Assembly (NCBI GenBank): GCA_964345825.1
Contig: CAYFSI010000010.1
Location: forward strand, 1-31,576
Length of the DNA stretch: 31,576 nucleotides
Direction: 5' to 3'
DNA from: JAAYDH01 sp964345825
GTDB lineage: Bacteria > Bacillota_I > Bacilli_A > RFN20 > CAG-826
Both the position numbers and the translations under genes were made by a program. Shown here piece by piece: positions 14,236 to 22,618 of this stretch. The notes under the pieces were generated by a model. It was not told where the DNA came from, ran no database searches, and saw nothing but the letters and a program-made list of their open reading frames with translations. Each line of letters begins with the position of its first letter. The first letter of the stretch is position 1.

Positions 14236-17100
14236 ATGCTTAAACTTGTTCATATCAACAAAGACTATCCCCTCAAGGATCAACCAACTGTACATGCTTT
14301 ACAGGATGTTACGATTAATTTTCGCCGCAACGAATTTGTGGCAATCTTAGGTCCATCTGGATGTGGTAAAACCACATTATTAAATATTATTGGTGGTTTA
14401 GACCGCTACACCAATGGCGATCTTATCATCGAGGGAAGATCGACCAAACAATATAACGACCGCGATTGGGATACCTATCGAAACCATTCTGTTGGTTTTG
14501 TTTTCCAATCTTATAATCTTGTCAGTCACCTCACTGTTTTAGGCAATGTCGAATTGGCCTTGACTATCGGTGGATATAAAAAAGCGGAACGACGCAAAAA
14601 GGCCATGGATGCCATCGATAAAGTTGGACTCCACGGTTTATATAAAAAGATGCCTAATCAATTGAGTGGTGGTCAAATGCAAAGAGTGGCTATTGCCCGT
14701 GCTTTAGTAAATGATCCAGAAATTGTTTTAGCCGATGAACCAACTGGAGCTTTGGATAGCGAAACCTCATTGCAAATTGTCGATCTCTTGAAGGAGGTCG
14801 CAAGCGATCGTTTAGTTATAATGGTTACCCATAACCCTGAATTGGCTAATCGATACGCCGACCGCATTGTTCGTTTAAAAGATGGCGTTGTCACAAGTGA
14901 TTCGCGCCCTTATTCCGATGAAGAAGAGATGCAAAGTGTAAGAAGCCATCGTGAGAGTTTCAAACCGAGAGTTCAATCAAAAATGTCCTTAGTGACTTCT
15001 TTTGGGCTATCCGCTCGTAATCTTTTGGCCAAGATGAAAAGGACTGCCTTAGTTTGTGTTGCTGGATCGATTGGCATTATTGGTGTATCCGCTGTTTTAG
15101 CGGTCTCCACTGGAGTCAAATCCTATATTCACGATATGCAAGACGATATGCTTTCCGGTAATCCGATTGCTGTTCAAAAGAGCTCTTTAGACTTCGCTAG
15201 TCTGATGTCTTCATTTAGCCAAACCGCGCAAGCTGAAGCAGTCGCTAAGGCATATGAAGATGGATATATTAACGTTGACTACATGATTGAGTATTTAACC
15301 GCGCAAAAAAATAATCTCGAAAGTTTTATGGTTAATAATGAGATTAATCAAGACTATATCGACTTTGTCGATGAAATGCCCAAAGAATATTATGCTGCGA
15401 TGGAAAAAGACTATGGTATTAACTTTAAATTAAACATGTACACTGATGTAAATCTCACTGATTCCACGGGAAGTAGTGTCGGTGTTAATAAGACCCTTTC
15501 TCTTGAAGAGTTGGAATCGATGTATATCAAGATTGTTAAAAGTACTTCTTTTAGCGAATATGCGAGTGTGATTTCTTTATTGACCGATATTTTCTATTCT
15601 GCTCCTGATTCACCAGACTATATTCTCTCTCAATATGATTTGCTGGCTGGAGATATTGCCACTGGTGACGATGAAATGATGCTCGTCGTATCCAAAGATC
15701 GTGAAGTGACAGATATTTTCTTAGGACAATTGGGTTACTACACCCAAGATCAATTTGTCTCGTTAGTGAATAAGTATGCATATGATGGTTCTTTGAATCC
15801 GTTCCCTGAAGAAAATGTTCCTGAACGTTTTACCGAAGAGGAGTTGATGAATAAAGAATTCGTCTATGTTCCTTATTCTGAAGGATATACATTCACTCCT
15901 AACCCAGCAAATACCCAAGCAAGTATTGAGGCTAATTTCAAGAATAACGATGTCGTAGCCGATACTCCCTACTTTTATAATGGCGAAGCTAATAGCCTCC
16001 AAGATTTAAAATACCTCGGTGGTAAAACGATGAAGATATCTGGTATTTTAAGCGCCAAAAAGAATGTTCAATATGGATGTTTAGAAACCGGTTTTGTCGT
16101 TTCTCCGGCTTTTGAAAAGATGATTCTTGATGATGCGGAAGCAAGTGGCATCAATGATGTTCTTCAAAATTCATATAATCAAACCTATTCCAATGTTCCT
16201 GAAGAAATTGATGGAGTACCTTTAACTCCAGAAGAAAAAGTCCTATGGAAATCTTCTTATAGTCTTTCAGCCGTTTACAGTTATTCGTTTAATTACAAGC
16301 ATTACAATGAAGAGACCGAAGAAATCGAAGTTCGTAATTCATCAATTTCTGAAAATATATCTTCCGCGATTACGATTGTCAATATGGATGGTCTATCTTT
16401 TGGAGGTGCCCTTGGTAATTTATTCGGTGGCTCTTATAGCATTGAAAATCAATTTGACACTGCAATTCGTTCAGTAGGCGGCAAGTCACTCGCTGCAGGA
16501 GTAAAGATATATCCCTATAACTTTGATAAAAAATACCTTGTCACTGATTATCTTGATAGATGGAATGGCGATGAAAATATTGTTCTAAGAGAGGGAACGA
16601 GTGAAGAAAAAACCATCTATTCCCACCAACGCGAAGAAATCACTTATTCCGATAGCCTTGAGATGATTATTTCTTTGATTAACACCATGATTAATATCGT
16701 CACAATCGCCTTGGTTTGTTTCACTTCTTTGTCCTTAGTTGTCTCGACGGTGATGATAGGCATAATTACATATGTTTCAGTTTTGGAGCGAGTTAAAGAA
16801 ATTGGAGTTATTCGTTCACTGGGAGGGCGAAAAAACGATGTCAGTAATCTGTTTAATGCTGAGACCTTTATTGAGGGATTAGCATCAGGTTTATTTGGGG
16901 TCGCAGTCACCTATATACTTTGTATTATCATCAATATTGTCATTAATAACTTAACCAGTCTAGGCGCTTTGGTTATCTTGCCTTGGAATTATGCCTTAAT
17001 CATCATTGGCGTATCAATCGTGTTGACATTAATTTCTGGCTTGATTCCTTCTCGGGTGGCCGCTCATAAAGACCCCGTCATTGCTTTGAGAACCGAATAG
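14236..17100 (+). CDS. ABC transporter with ATPase and FtsX-like permease fused in one chain (MacB-type)
   Basis: 954 residues. Residues 1-225 are an ABC ATPase of the LolD/MacB/FtsE group: Walker A GPSGCGKTT (39-47), Q-loop Gln91, signature LSGGQ (143-147), Walker B IVLADE (163-168), H-loop His199. A helix at about 265-290 is followed by a large extracytoplasmic domain (about 290-800, rich in Tyr/Ser/Asp) and three C-terminal helices with the FtsX signature VLERVKEIGVIRSLGGRK. Such mechanotransmission proteins act on extracellular substrates, lipoproteins or peptides; in Gram-positives they often confer peptide resistance or move lipoproteins. MacB has the same domain order but here there is no outer membrane. 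GGGAGG precedes the ATG. It heads an operon with a small membrane protein and rimO. Confidence 0.9.
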   Translation: MLKLVHINKDYPLKDQPTVHALQDVTINFRRNEFVAILGPSGCGKTTLLNIIGGLDRYTNGDLIIEGRSTKQYNDRDWDTYRNHSVGFVFQSYNLVSHLTVLGNVELALTIGGYKKAERRKKAMDAIDKVGLHGLYKKMPNQLSGGQMQRVAIARALVNDPEIVLADEPTGALDSETSLQIVDLLKEVASDRLVIMVTHNPELANRYADRIVRLKDGVVTSDSRPYSDEEEMQSVRSHRESFKPRVQSKMSLVTSFGLSARNLLAKMKRTALVCVAGSIGIIGVSAVLAVSTGVKSYIHDMQDDMLSGNPIAVQKSSLDFASLMSSFSQTAQAEAVAKAYEDGYINVDYMIEYLTAQKNNLESFMVNNEINQDYIDFVDEMPKEYYAAMEKDYGINFKLNMYTDVNLTDSTGSSVGVNKTLSLEELESMYIKIVKSTSFSEYASVISLLTDIFYSAPDSPDYILSQYDLLAGDIATGDDEMMLVVSKDREVTDIFLGQLGYYTQDQFVSLVNKYAYDGSLNPFPEENVPERFTEEELMNKEFVYVPYSEGYTFTPNPANTQASIEANFKNNDVVADTPYFYNGEANSLQDLKYLGGKTMKISGILSAKKNVQYGCLETGFVVSPAFEKMILDDAEASGINDVLQNSYNQTYSNVPEEIDGVPLTPEEKVLWKSSYSLSAVYSYSFNYKHYNEETEEIEVRNSSISENISSAITIVNMDGLSFGGALGNLFGGSYSIENQFDTAIRSVGGKSLAAGVKIYPYNFDKKYLVTDYLDRWNGDENIVLREGTSEEKTIYSHQREEITYSDSLEMIISLINTMINIVTIALVCFTSLSLVVSTVMIGIITYVSVLERVKEIGVIRSLGGRKNDVSNLFNAETFIEGLASGLFGVAVTYILCIIINIVINNLTSLGALVILPWNYALIIIGVSIVLTLISGLIPSRVAAHKDPVIALRTE

Positions 17101-17115
17101 GAGGAAAATTAATCC

Positions 17116-17385
17116 ATGTACGACATTATTGCCTTTATCGGTATCATATGTGCGATTATTGCTTTGGCAGTTACTTTCATCTTACGCGGGTTCAAAAAGC
17201 GCACTCTCGCCAATGTCTTTGAATTAGTGGCGATTCTTTTCCTTGTCATTTATTCCGCGAAATTTGCTTATTTGTTTGGCAGCATTATTAAATTAAATTT
17301 TGATGAATGGGCGGGTGTTTTATTCTTTGTATTCACCCTAGCTTTAGCTACTTATAAAGTAATTCACTTTGTTAGATATCGTTAA
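17116..17385 (+). CDS. Small membrane protein (89 residues)
   Basis: Three hydrophobic helices (about 3-23, 31-52, 63-80) joined by short basic loops; no motif that I recognise. It starts 15 bases after the ABC gene with a GAGGAAAA site and ends 3 bases before rimO, so it is the middle gene of a three-gene operon. It could be an accessory subunit of the ABC protein, but that is only positional inference. Confidence 0.8.
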   Translation: MYDIIAFIGIICAIIALAVTFILRGFKKRTLANVFELVAILFLVIYSAKFAYLFGSIIKLNFDEWAGVLFFVFTLALATYKVIHFVRYR

Positions 17386-17388
17386 TTT

Positions 17389-18678
17389 ATGAAAAAAGTT
17401 GGCATCATATCTTTAGGGTGCGCGAAAAACCTTGTCGATAGCGAGAATATTTTAGGTTTGTTAGACCACGATAAATACCAAATCACTTCCAATATTGAAG
17501 AAGCTGATATTGTTTTTATCAACACTTGTGGCTTTATTGAAGCGAGCAAAAAAGAGTCGATTGAAACAATCTTTGACACGCTTTCTAACGATAAAAAAGT
17601 AGTGGTGACCGGTTGTTTAGTGGAACGCTACCACGATCAACTTAAGAAAGAAATCCCTGAAGTAAGTCTATTCATTCCTATTTCTCAATATCACCGTTTC
17701 AATGAACTATTAGAAGAAGTTGATTCTTCATCACCCAAAGAAAAGATTGGCTTGACCGATAAATATCGGATTCTTTCAACTGGACCGGTATCGGCCTATT
17801 TAAAGATTGGCGAAGGATGCTCTAATCGCTGCTCTTACTGCGCTATTCCTCTCATTCGTGGTGGGTTTATTTCTCGCCCTTATACCGACATAATCGATGA
17901 AGCTCATAAATTGGCCGAACAGGGAATTAAAGAGATTGTTGTTTTGCAACAAGACACCACAAAATACGGAGTTGACTTGAACACTAAGGATGACATCGTT
18001 TCTCTATTAAAGGGATTGTTAGAAATCAAAGAATTTGAATATATTCGCTTACTCTATTTATATCCTGATGAAATCACCGATGAATTGGTTGATTTAATCG
18101 CTGATGAGCCACGCCTTACTCCCTATTTTGATATTCCGATTCAACATAGTGAAGACAAAATTCTTAAAGCGATGAATCGCCGCGGGAACAAGAGTGACTT
18201 AATTACTCTATTTCAAAAAATACGTCACAAAGTCCCTCACGCTATTCTTAGAACGACAGTGATGGTGGGCTTTCCTGGCGAAACAGAAGAAGATTTCAAA
18301 GGGTTAGTATCTTTTATCAAAGAGATAGAATTCGATCATTTAGGAGCCTTTGCGTATTCTCGAGAGGAAGATACACCAGCCTTCCATTTCCCTCATCAGG
18401 TTGATGAAAAAGTTAAAAAGCAACGCCTCGATAAAATCATGAAGATTCAACAGCCGATTTCCTATCGAAAAAACAAAGACCACATCAATGAAGTGATGGA
18501 AGGATTAATCGTGGGGAAAGAAAAGGAAAACTATCTTTTTCGCAGCTATTGGAATGCTCCTGATGATGTTGACGGAAAAATATTCGTTAAAAGTGATAAA
18601 GCGTTAAGCCTAGGAGACAAAATCAGAGTAAAAATCACTGAAGCTTTTGTCTATGATTTGATGGGAGAAGCCATCTAA
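17389..18678 (+). CDS. rimO: RimO: ribosomal protein S12 (Asp88) methylthiotransferase
   Basis: A radical-SAM methylthiotransferase that thiomethylates an aspartate of ribosomal protein S12. N-terminal MTTase cysteines at 11 (SLGCAKNLVDSE), 47 (NTCGFI) and 76 (TGCLVER); radical-SAM cluster C144/C148/C151 in GEGCSNRCSYC followed by AIPLIRGG, the RimO-specific form. VGFPGETEEDF and a C-terminal TRAM domain complete it. 429 residues fits the family (about 430-445). The start is 3 bases after the previous stop, so translation is coupled. With mtaB at 840, two of the three usual methylthiotransferases are in this window. Confidence 0.95.
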   Translation: MKKVGIISLGCAKNLVDSENILGLLDHDKYQITSNIEEADIVFINTCGFIEASKKESIETIFDTLSNDKKVVVTGCLVERYHDQLKKEIPEVSLFIPISQYHRFNELLEEVDSSSPKEKIGLTDKYRILSTGPVSAYLKIGEGCSNRCSYCAIPLIRGGFISRPYTDIIDEAHKLAEQGIKEIVVLQQDTTKYGVDLNTKDDIVSLLKGLLEIKEFEYIRLLYLYPDEITDELVDLIADEPRLTPYFDIPIQHSEDKILKAMNRRGNKSDLITLFQKIRHKVPHAILRTTVMVGFPGETEEDFKGLVSFIKEIEFDHLGAFAYSREEDTPAFHFPHQVDEKVKKQRLDKIMKIQQPISYRKNKDHINEVMEGLIVGKEKENYLFRSYWNAPDDVDGKIFVKSDKALSLGDKIRVKITEAFVYDLMGEAI

Positions 18679-18758
18679 TCATCGATCGCGATTGATTGGT
18701 TGCCTCCTATCAAATAAAATGTTAATGATTTTAAACGAAATATTATCTATAAAAACTT

Positions 18759-19586
18759 ATGGTGCGTTATAAAACTGGACTTAAATTTATTTATCCTGAC
18801 CAAATTCATGGCCATATGATTGACCCTGAACAAGTTAGAGAAACCCCTCTTAATGGGGATTATCCTTTTTACCAGAAATCGAAATGGTTTCGCTTTTGGC
18901 AAAACATGCTTAACATCCTCTTTGTGATAGTGGCAATGCCACTATGTATCATTCGTTATGGTTTAAAAGTAAAAGGTCGCAAAAATCTTCGAGTTTATGC
19001 TAAAGAATTGAAAAATGGCTACATCACGACTTGCAACCATGTTTTTGACTGGGATTATCTATGTGTCAGAACAGCAATGGCGCCGCGACGCAGTTACTTC
19101 CTGGCTTGGATTCGCAATCACAATTCCAAACTAGGCAAATTAATGAGAGTGACGGGATCAATTCCTATTCCTTGTCTTTATGAAGGAATGAAAAAGTTTA
19201 ATCGTGACATTAAAGATTTATTTGTTGATAAACGATGGCTTCATGTCTATCCTGAAGCTTCAATGTGGTACTACGAAGAAGATATTCGTCCTTTTAAAAA
19301 TGGCACTTTCTCAATCGCTTACGATAATAAAGTTCCAGTGATACCTCTAGCGATATCTTATCGGCCAGCAAAGGGTGTTTTTAAATTATGGAAAAAGCAT
19401 GGTTATCCTTGCATTACGATTACGATCGGCAAACCTGAAAGGGCAAACTACTCTTTAGAACGACGTAATAGCATTTTCGAACTCAATCATCGTATCCACG
19501 GCCTTTCGCTTAAAATGAAAGAGCAGGCCACCCCTCTCATTAGTGAAGATAGGCAAGAACAGATTATGGCCAAATCGCGCGCATAA
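18759..19586 (+). CDS. PlsC-like lysophospholipid acyltransferase
   Basis: 275 residues of the LPLAT/PlsC group, which acylates lysophosphatidate-type acceptors at the inner membrane face. The catalytic HX4D motif is His94 to Asp99 (CNHVFDWDY), motif III is YPEAS (164-168), and motif IV is around KVPVIPLAIS (191-200). One N-terminal hydrophobic helix (about 50-68) would anchor it. The first 45 residues, with several Tyr/Pro, are an extension I do not recognise. No ribosome-binding site is present; TATAAA lies 5 bases before the ATG, so a leaderless transcript is likely. The cluster context is neutral (rimO before, tRNA-Thr after). Confidence 0.82.
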   Translation: MVRYKTGLKFIYPDQIHGHMIDPEQVRETPLNGDYPFYQKSKWFRFWQNMLNILFVIVAMPLCIIRYGLKVKGRKNLRVYAKELKNGYITTCNHVFDWDYLCVRTAMAPRRSYFLAWIRNHNSKLGKLMRVTGSIPIPCLYEGMKKFNRDIKDLFVDKRWLHVYPEASMWYYEEDIRPFKNGTFSIAYDNKVPVIPLAISYRPAKGVFKLWKKHGYPCITITIGKPERANYSLERRNSIFELNHRIHGLSLKMKEQATPLISEDRQEQIMAKSRA

Positions 19587-19618
19587 TGCGAATAAAGAAA
19601 AATTATCAGTAAATATAC

Positions 19619-19648
19619 TTGTTAAGCAAAAACGTATTATTGTATAAT
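19619..19648 (+). promoter_or_regulatory. promoter of tRNA-Thr
   Basis: TTGTTA (19619-19624), 18-bp spacer, TATAAT (19643-19648), ending 10 bases before the tRNA. Confidence 0.75.
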
Positions 19649-19658
19649 ACTTCTCGAC

Positions 19659-19732
19659 GCCCCCTTAGTTCAGCGGTAGAACGGAGCAATGGTAATGCTC
19701 AAATGCTAGTCCGACTCTGGCAGGGGGCACCA
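19659..19732 (+). tRNA. tRNA-Thr (anticodon GGT)
   Basis: 74 nt with encoded CCA. Acceptor GCCCCCT/AGGGGGC, D arm GTTC/GAAC with AGCGGTA, anticodon stem GAGCA/TGCTC with loop ATGGTAA. The T arm is GCTAG/CTGGC (one wobble) with loop TCCGACT, so position 55 is C instead of U. The variable loop is only 4 nt. Confidence 0.92.
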
Positions 19733-19742
19733 TGAATTAAAT

Positions 19743-19766
19743 AACCCCCTTTAGGAGGTTTTCTTT
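19743..19766 (+). terminator. terminator of tRNA-Thr
   Basis: Stem AACCCCCT/AGGAGGTT (one mismatch) with a short loop and TTTTCTTT tail. Confidence 0.65.
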
Positions 19767-19780
19767 ATATATAATGGCAT

Positions 19781-19801
19781 TTGAGCACAAATTGAGCACA
19801 A
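19781..19801 (+). repeat. paired 10-bp direct repeats next to tRNA-Thr
   Basis: TTGAGCACAA occurs at 19781-19790 and again at 19792-19801, one base apart, 48 bp after the tRNA. Closely spaced direct repeats beside a tRNA 3' end resemble integrase arm-binding sites at chromosomal attachment sites; no integrase or second tRNA fragment is seen here. Confidence 0.5.
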
Positions 19802-20161
19802 TAGTTTTAAAGGAACAAATCCAATAATATATCAGAATCATTATCTCGTTTGATGTGATAATGATGTCTAATGTTTCTTTTTTGCTTCTGCGACATAATA
19901 ACCATCTTCATAACGCATATCCATATTGTTTCCTCTTTGCTCGTTATAGATAAACATATGCATTATTTCGACATCAAAATTATTGATATGGTAAATGATA
20001 TTAATGCAAATTGACCTTTTTAATTTGTGATGGGGGAATTATGTTGGGCTTGATGATGCTCTCTTTACAAGACCATTTTTCTTGATATATGTTACAATTT
20101 GAACAGAAGAAATATGGTCATCAGAATCACCTATCAAATTAGGATTTAAAGGAGAAGGACA
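19802..20161. other. region between tRNA-Thr and the flavin reductase gene
   Basis: No complete gene. It contains a short minus-strand open frame described separately and, at its right end, an extended -10 (TG at 20090-20091, TACAAT at 20093-20098) that could serve the flavin reductase gene. Confidence 0.5.
19868..20036 (-). pseudogene. orphan C-terminal coding remnant of unknown family
   Basis: A minus-strand open frame of about 55 codons lies between stop codons and has protein-like composition (for example FDVEIMHMFIYNEQRG, then MRYEDGYYVAEAKKKH before TAG). The upstream part is closed by TAA, so it would be only a C-terminal piece. An internal ATG with AGAGGA 6 bases upstream could instead start an 18-residue peptide. 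I cannot name a family. Confidence 0.25.
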
Positions 20162-20707
20162 ATGAAATTTAAAGAACTAAAAGTCGAAGATTTAAACATT
20201 AATCCATGCTTAATGATTGGCAAAGAGTGGATGTTGATTAGCGCGGGCACTGAAAAGTCATATAATTCCATGACGGCATCCTGGGGACATATTGGGGCAT
20301 TATGGGGCAAACATGTCGATGGTAGACCAACGGTCGAAATCTTTGTCAGACCATCCAGATATACGAATAATTTTATTGATAATAACGAATGTTTCTCCTT
20401 GTCGTTCTTTAAAAAAGAGTATCAAAAGGATCTCACATATATAGGCAGTCATTCTGGCAGAGATGAAAATAAAATCTCTAAAACTAAGTTGACCACTATT
20501 TTTATAGATAATGTGCCAGCTTTTGAAGAAGCAAAGATGATCATCATCGCTAGGAAACTTTACAAAGGTAAAATTGAAAAAGAAGGTTTCATTGACAAGT
20601 CAATCATCAAGGCTTTTTATGACACCGATAGTGGACACGCCTATAACAATGACTGTTATCACAATGTCTATATTGGTGAAATATTAAAAATACTAATTCA
20701 AGAATAA
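20162..20707 (+). CDS. Flavin reductase-like FMN-binding protein (flavoredoxin type)
   Basis: 181 residues of the flavin-reductase-like split-barrel family. The flavin-binding segment is SYNSMTASWGHIGALWGK (residues 34-51), followed by VEIFVRPSRYT (58-68), FSLSFF, the SGRDENKI segment and FEEAKMIIIARKLY. The C-terminus HNVYIGEILKIL is typical. Such proteins bind FMN and transfer electrons or reduce flavin; the redox partner is unknown. The strong AAAGGAGAAGG site fixes the start. It precedes the heliorhodopsin gene by about 175 bp on the same strand. Confidence 0.88.
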   Translation: MKFKELKVEDLNINPCLMIGKEWMLISAGTEKSYNSMTASWGHIGALWGKHVDGRPTVEIFVRPSRYTNNFIDNNECFSLSFFKKEYQKDLTYIGSHSGRDENKISKTKLTTIFIDNVPAFEEAKMIIIARKLYKGKIEKEGFIDKSIIKAFYDTDSGHAYNNDCYHNVYIGEILKILIQE

Positions 20708-20839
20708 AAAATGGTTGAGCAAATATTTGATAAATAAACCCCGCAATGGCGATTGGTAGCGTTTTCTTAGACATAAATAATAAAGGAACTATTTAAATAC
20801 CGAATTTGAGTATATTGTTGTAATAACTTTTTTAGTTGT

Positions 20840-20848
20840 TGCTATATT
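20840..20848 (+). promoter_or_regulatory. extended -10 promoter element of the heliorhodopsin gene
   Basis: TG (20840-20841), one base, TATATT (20843-20848). A TTGTAA at 20818-20823 is 19 bp upstream. The ATG at 20884 has an AAAGGA site. Confidence 0.5.
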
Positions 20849-20883
20849 TTAGTTATAGGTTATTTAAAGAAAGGAATTATTCC

Positions 20884-21676
20884 ATGGATAAAGAAAAACT
20901 CTTTAAACTACGACGCTTCAATCTGATTATGGGCGGTTTGCACTTTCTTCAAGGCATTATCATGCTCATACTTGCCACCACAGTCATTCAAAAAATCAGC
21001 GAATTCCAGCCGATGATCACTTAACTTTTCATTTCTTACAACCCTCTTACTCAATCTCTTGAAGTGACAATGAAAGACTTGTTCACTTTGCCATTCGGCA
21101 TCCTGGTCGCTTCATTCCTGCTCATTTCGGCGATAGCCCATGGACTTGTTTCAATTCCAAAAAAATTGAATGATGAGTACAATTCTGATTTATCCAAGGG
21201 AATTAATAAATTCCGCTGGTTTGAGTATGCTCTCAGCTCCTCAATTATGATCGTGCTTATTGCTACCTTATTTGGGGTTCGTGACATCGCCTCTTTAATA
21301 TTAATTTTGTTGTCAACGCGACGATGAATTTATTCGGTCTTGGGATGGAACAGTTGGCTTCTAAGCGCAAAGAAGGCGAAAAGTTAAATTGGGGTCCCTT
21401 TATTTCTGGCTCTCTCGCTGGTATCACTCCGTGGATTGTGATCATTATTTATATGTCTGGAGCTTCTGATCTCAGTTCAGTACCTTGGTTTGTATGGGCA
21501 ATTGTCGGTGCCTATTTTGTGGCTTTTAACACGTTCCCCATCAATATGATTCTTCAATACCTTAAGGTAGGCAAATGGAAAGACTATCTCTATGGTGAAC
21601 GCGTTTATATAATTCTTAGTCTCGTTGCTAAAAAATTCTCGCTTGGTTGGTTTTGTTCGACGCCATGCAACCATAA
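20884..21676 (+). pseudogene. Heliorhodopsin, interrupted by one nonsense codon and two 1-nt deletions
   Basis: Three frame segments join into one heliorhodopsin of 264 residues, the normal size. Recognisable parts, numbered in the repaired protein: RRFNLIMGGLHFLQG (11-24), RWFEYALSSSIMIVLIA with the counterion Glu114 (111-127), NATMNLFG (145-152), ITPWIVIIIY (181-190), LKVGKWKDYLYGERVYI (227-243) and the retinal-binding SLVAK with Lys250. Seven helices are present. Lesions: in-frame TAA at 21022 (codon 47); a missing T in the T4 run at 21305-21308; a missing A in the A6 run at 21630-21635, after which the frame reads LAWLVLFDAMQP and stops at 21674-21676. AAAGGA precedes the ATG. Heliorhodopsins are inverted-topology, light-sensing rhodopsins found in monoderms. 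True decay or sequence error cannot be separated here. Confidence 0.9.
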
Positions 21677-21720
21677 TCTTTTGTACTAAATATTATTTTT
21701 AATGCATACCATCTAATTCT

Positions 21721-21748
21721 TTGCTAAATTAATAATTAGAAGTATAAA
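21721..21748 (+). promoter_or_regulatory. promoter of the TM2-like gene
   Basis: TTGCTA (21721-21726), 16-bp spacer, TATAAA (21743-21748). Confidence 0.6.
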
Positions 21749-21770
21749 ATCATAAAAGGAGGAAATTTAT

Positions 21771-21977
21771 ATGATTAATGAATTTGGGTTGAGCTATGTT
21801 GTTCATCTTCTTCTCTTCATCTTTCTCGCTGGACTTTGGGGTGGCATTATCCGCATTGTTCGTGGGAAAAAACTAATTGGAGTTCTTTATATCCTAACTG
21901 GTGGTTTCTTCTTAGTTGGTTGGATCATCGACTTAGTCAGCATGATCACCAAAAAGAACCTTTCCACTCTTTTCTAA
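21771..21977 (+). CDS. TM2-domain-like small membrane protein
   Basis: 68 residues with two hydrophobic helices (about 8-28 and 36-58) separated by a basic loop RIVRGKKLIGVLYIL. The second half (LTGGFFLVGWIIDLVSMI) resembles the Gly-rich, Trp-Ile-Asp-containing second helix of TM2 domains. Function of this family in bacteria is poorly known. AAAGGAGG fixes the start; it has its own promoter and terminator and sits between heliorhodopsin and glutathione peroxidase. Confidence 0.78.
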   Translation: MINEFGLSYVVHLLLFIFLAGLWGGIIRIVRGKKLIGVLYILTGGFFLVGWIIDLVSMITKKNLSTLF

Positions 21978-21991
21978 GGATTTAATTCGTT

Positions 21992-22026
21992 AAAAGCACA
22001 TGGTCATGGTTACATGTGCTTTTTTA
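21992..22026 (+). terminator. terminator of the TM2-like gene
   Basis: Eleven-base-pair stem AAAAGCACATG/CATGTGCTTTT with a 10-base loop and T tail. Confidence 0.9.
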
Positions 22027-22114
22027 ATGTAAGAAATAATTAAAACATTTTGTTAAGCATTACTTGCCATAAAATATTATAAATAAGATATATTGTTAAA
22101 AAAGGTGGTAGTTT

Positions 22115-22588
22115 ATGAACATTTATCAAATCGCTGTTGAAGATACTCAGGGCAAAGCTGTCGTCTTAGAAAAATACCGAGGGAAAGTGCTTTTAATAGT
22201 CAACACGGCCACTAAGTGCATTTTTACCCCTCAGTATGAACTTTTACAAAATATTTATGATGCGTATAAAGAACGAGGTTTTGAAATATTAGATTTTCCT
22301 TGCAACCAGTTCATGCATCAAGCTCCTGGAAGTGAAGAAGACATCAGAAAGTTTTGTAGCGAGAAATATTTTACAACTTTTGATCGCTTTGCAAAAACCT
22401 CTGTCAATGGTCCTGATGAAAACCTTCTATACACCTATTTAAAAAGAATCAAAGGCGGACTCTTCTCTTCAAGAATTAAATGGAATTTCACAAAATTCCT
22501 CGTCGATCGTCAAGGCAATGTCATCAAAAGATTTGGTCCGAATGTCAAACTGACACGGATCACTAAATACATTGAAAAATTGCTTTAG
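22115..22588 (+). CDS. Glutathione peroxidase family protein (thioredoxin-dependent type)
   Basis: 157 residues. Peroxidatic Cys35 in NTATKCIFTPQY, then FPCNQFMHQAPGS with Cys63 and Gln69, and WNFTKFLVD with Trp123 and Asn124, completing the Cys-Gln-Trp-Asn tetrad. Cys81 in IRKFCSEKY is where non-animal enzymes carry their resolving cysteine, so it probably uses thioredoxin rather than glutathione. It reduces H2O2 or lipid peroxides. The usual Gly-Gly after NQF is Met-His, a mild deviation. AAAGGTGG precedes the ATG. The HrtBA-like ABC genes follow 30 bp later, suggesting one operon. Confidence 0.92.
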   Translation: MNIYQIAVEDTQGKAVVLEKYRGKVLLIVNTATKCIFTPQYELLQNIYDAYKERGFEILDFPCNQFMHQAPGSEEDIRKFCSEKYFTTFDRFAKTSVNGPDENLLYTYLKRIKGGLFSSRIKWNFTKFLVDRQGNVIKRFGPNVKLTRITKYIEKLL

Positions 22589-22618
22589 AAATGAAGAAAG
22601 GATTAAAAGAGTAACCTT

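Noticed and set aside
21771..22588. A single operon from heliorhodopsin to the ABC transporter
   Set aside because: A strong terminator (21992-22026) and a separate promoter (21721-21748) divide the region into several transcripts.
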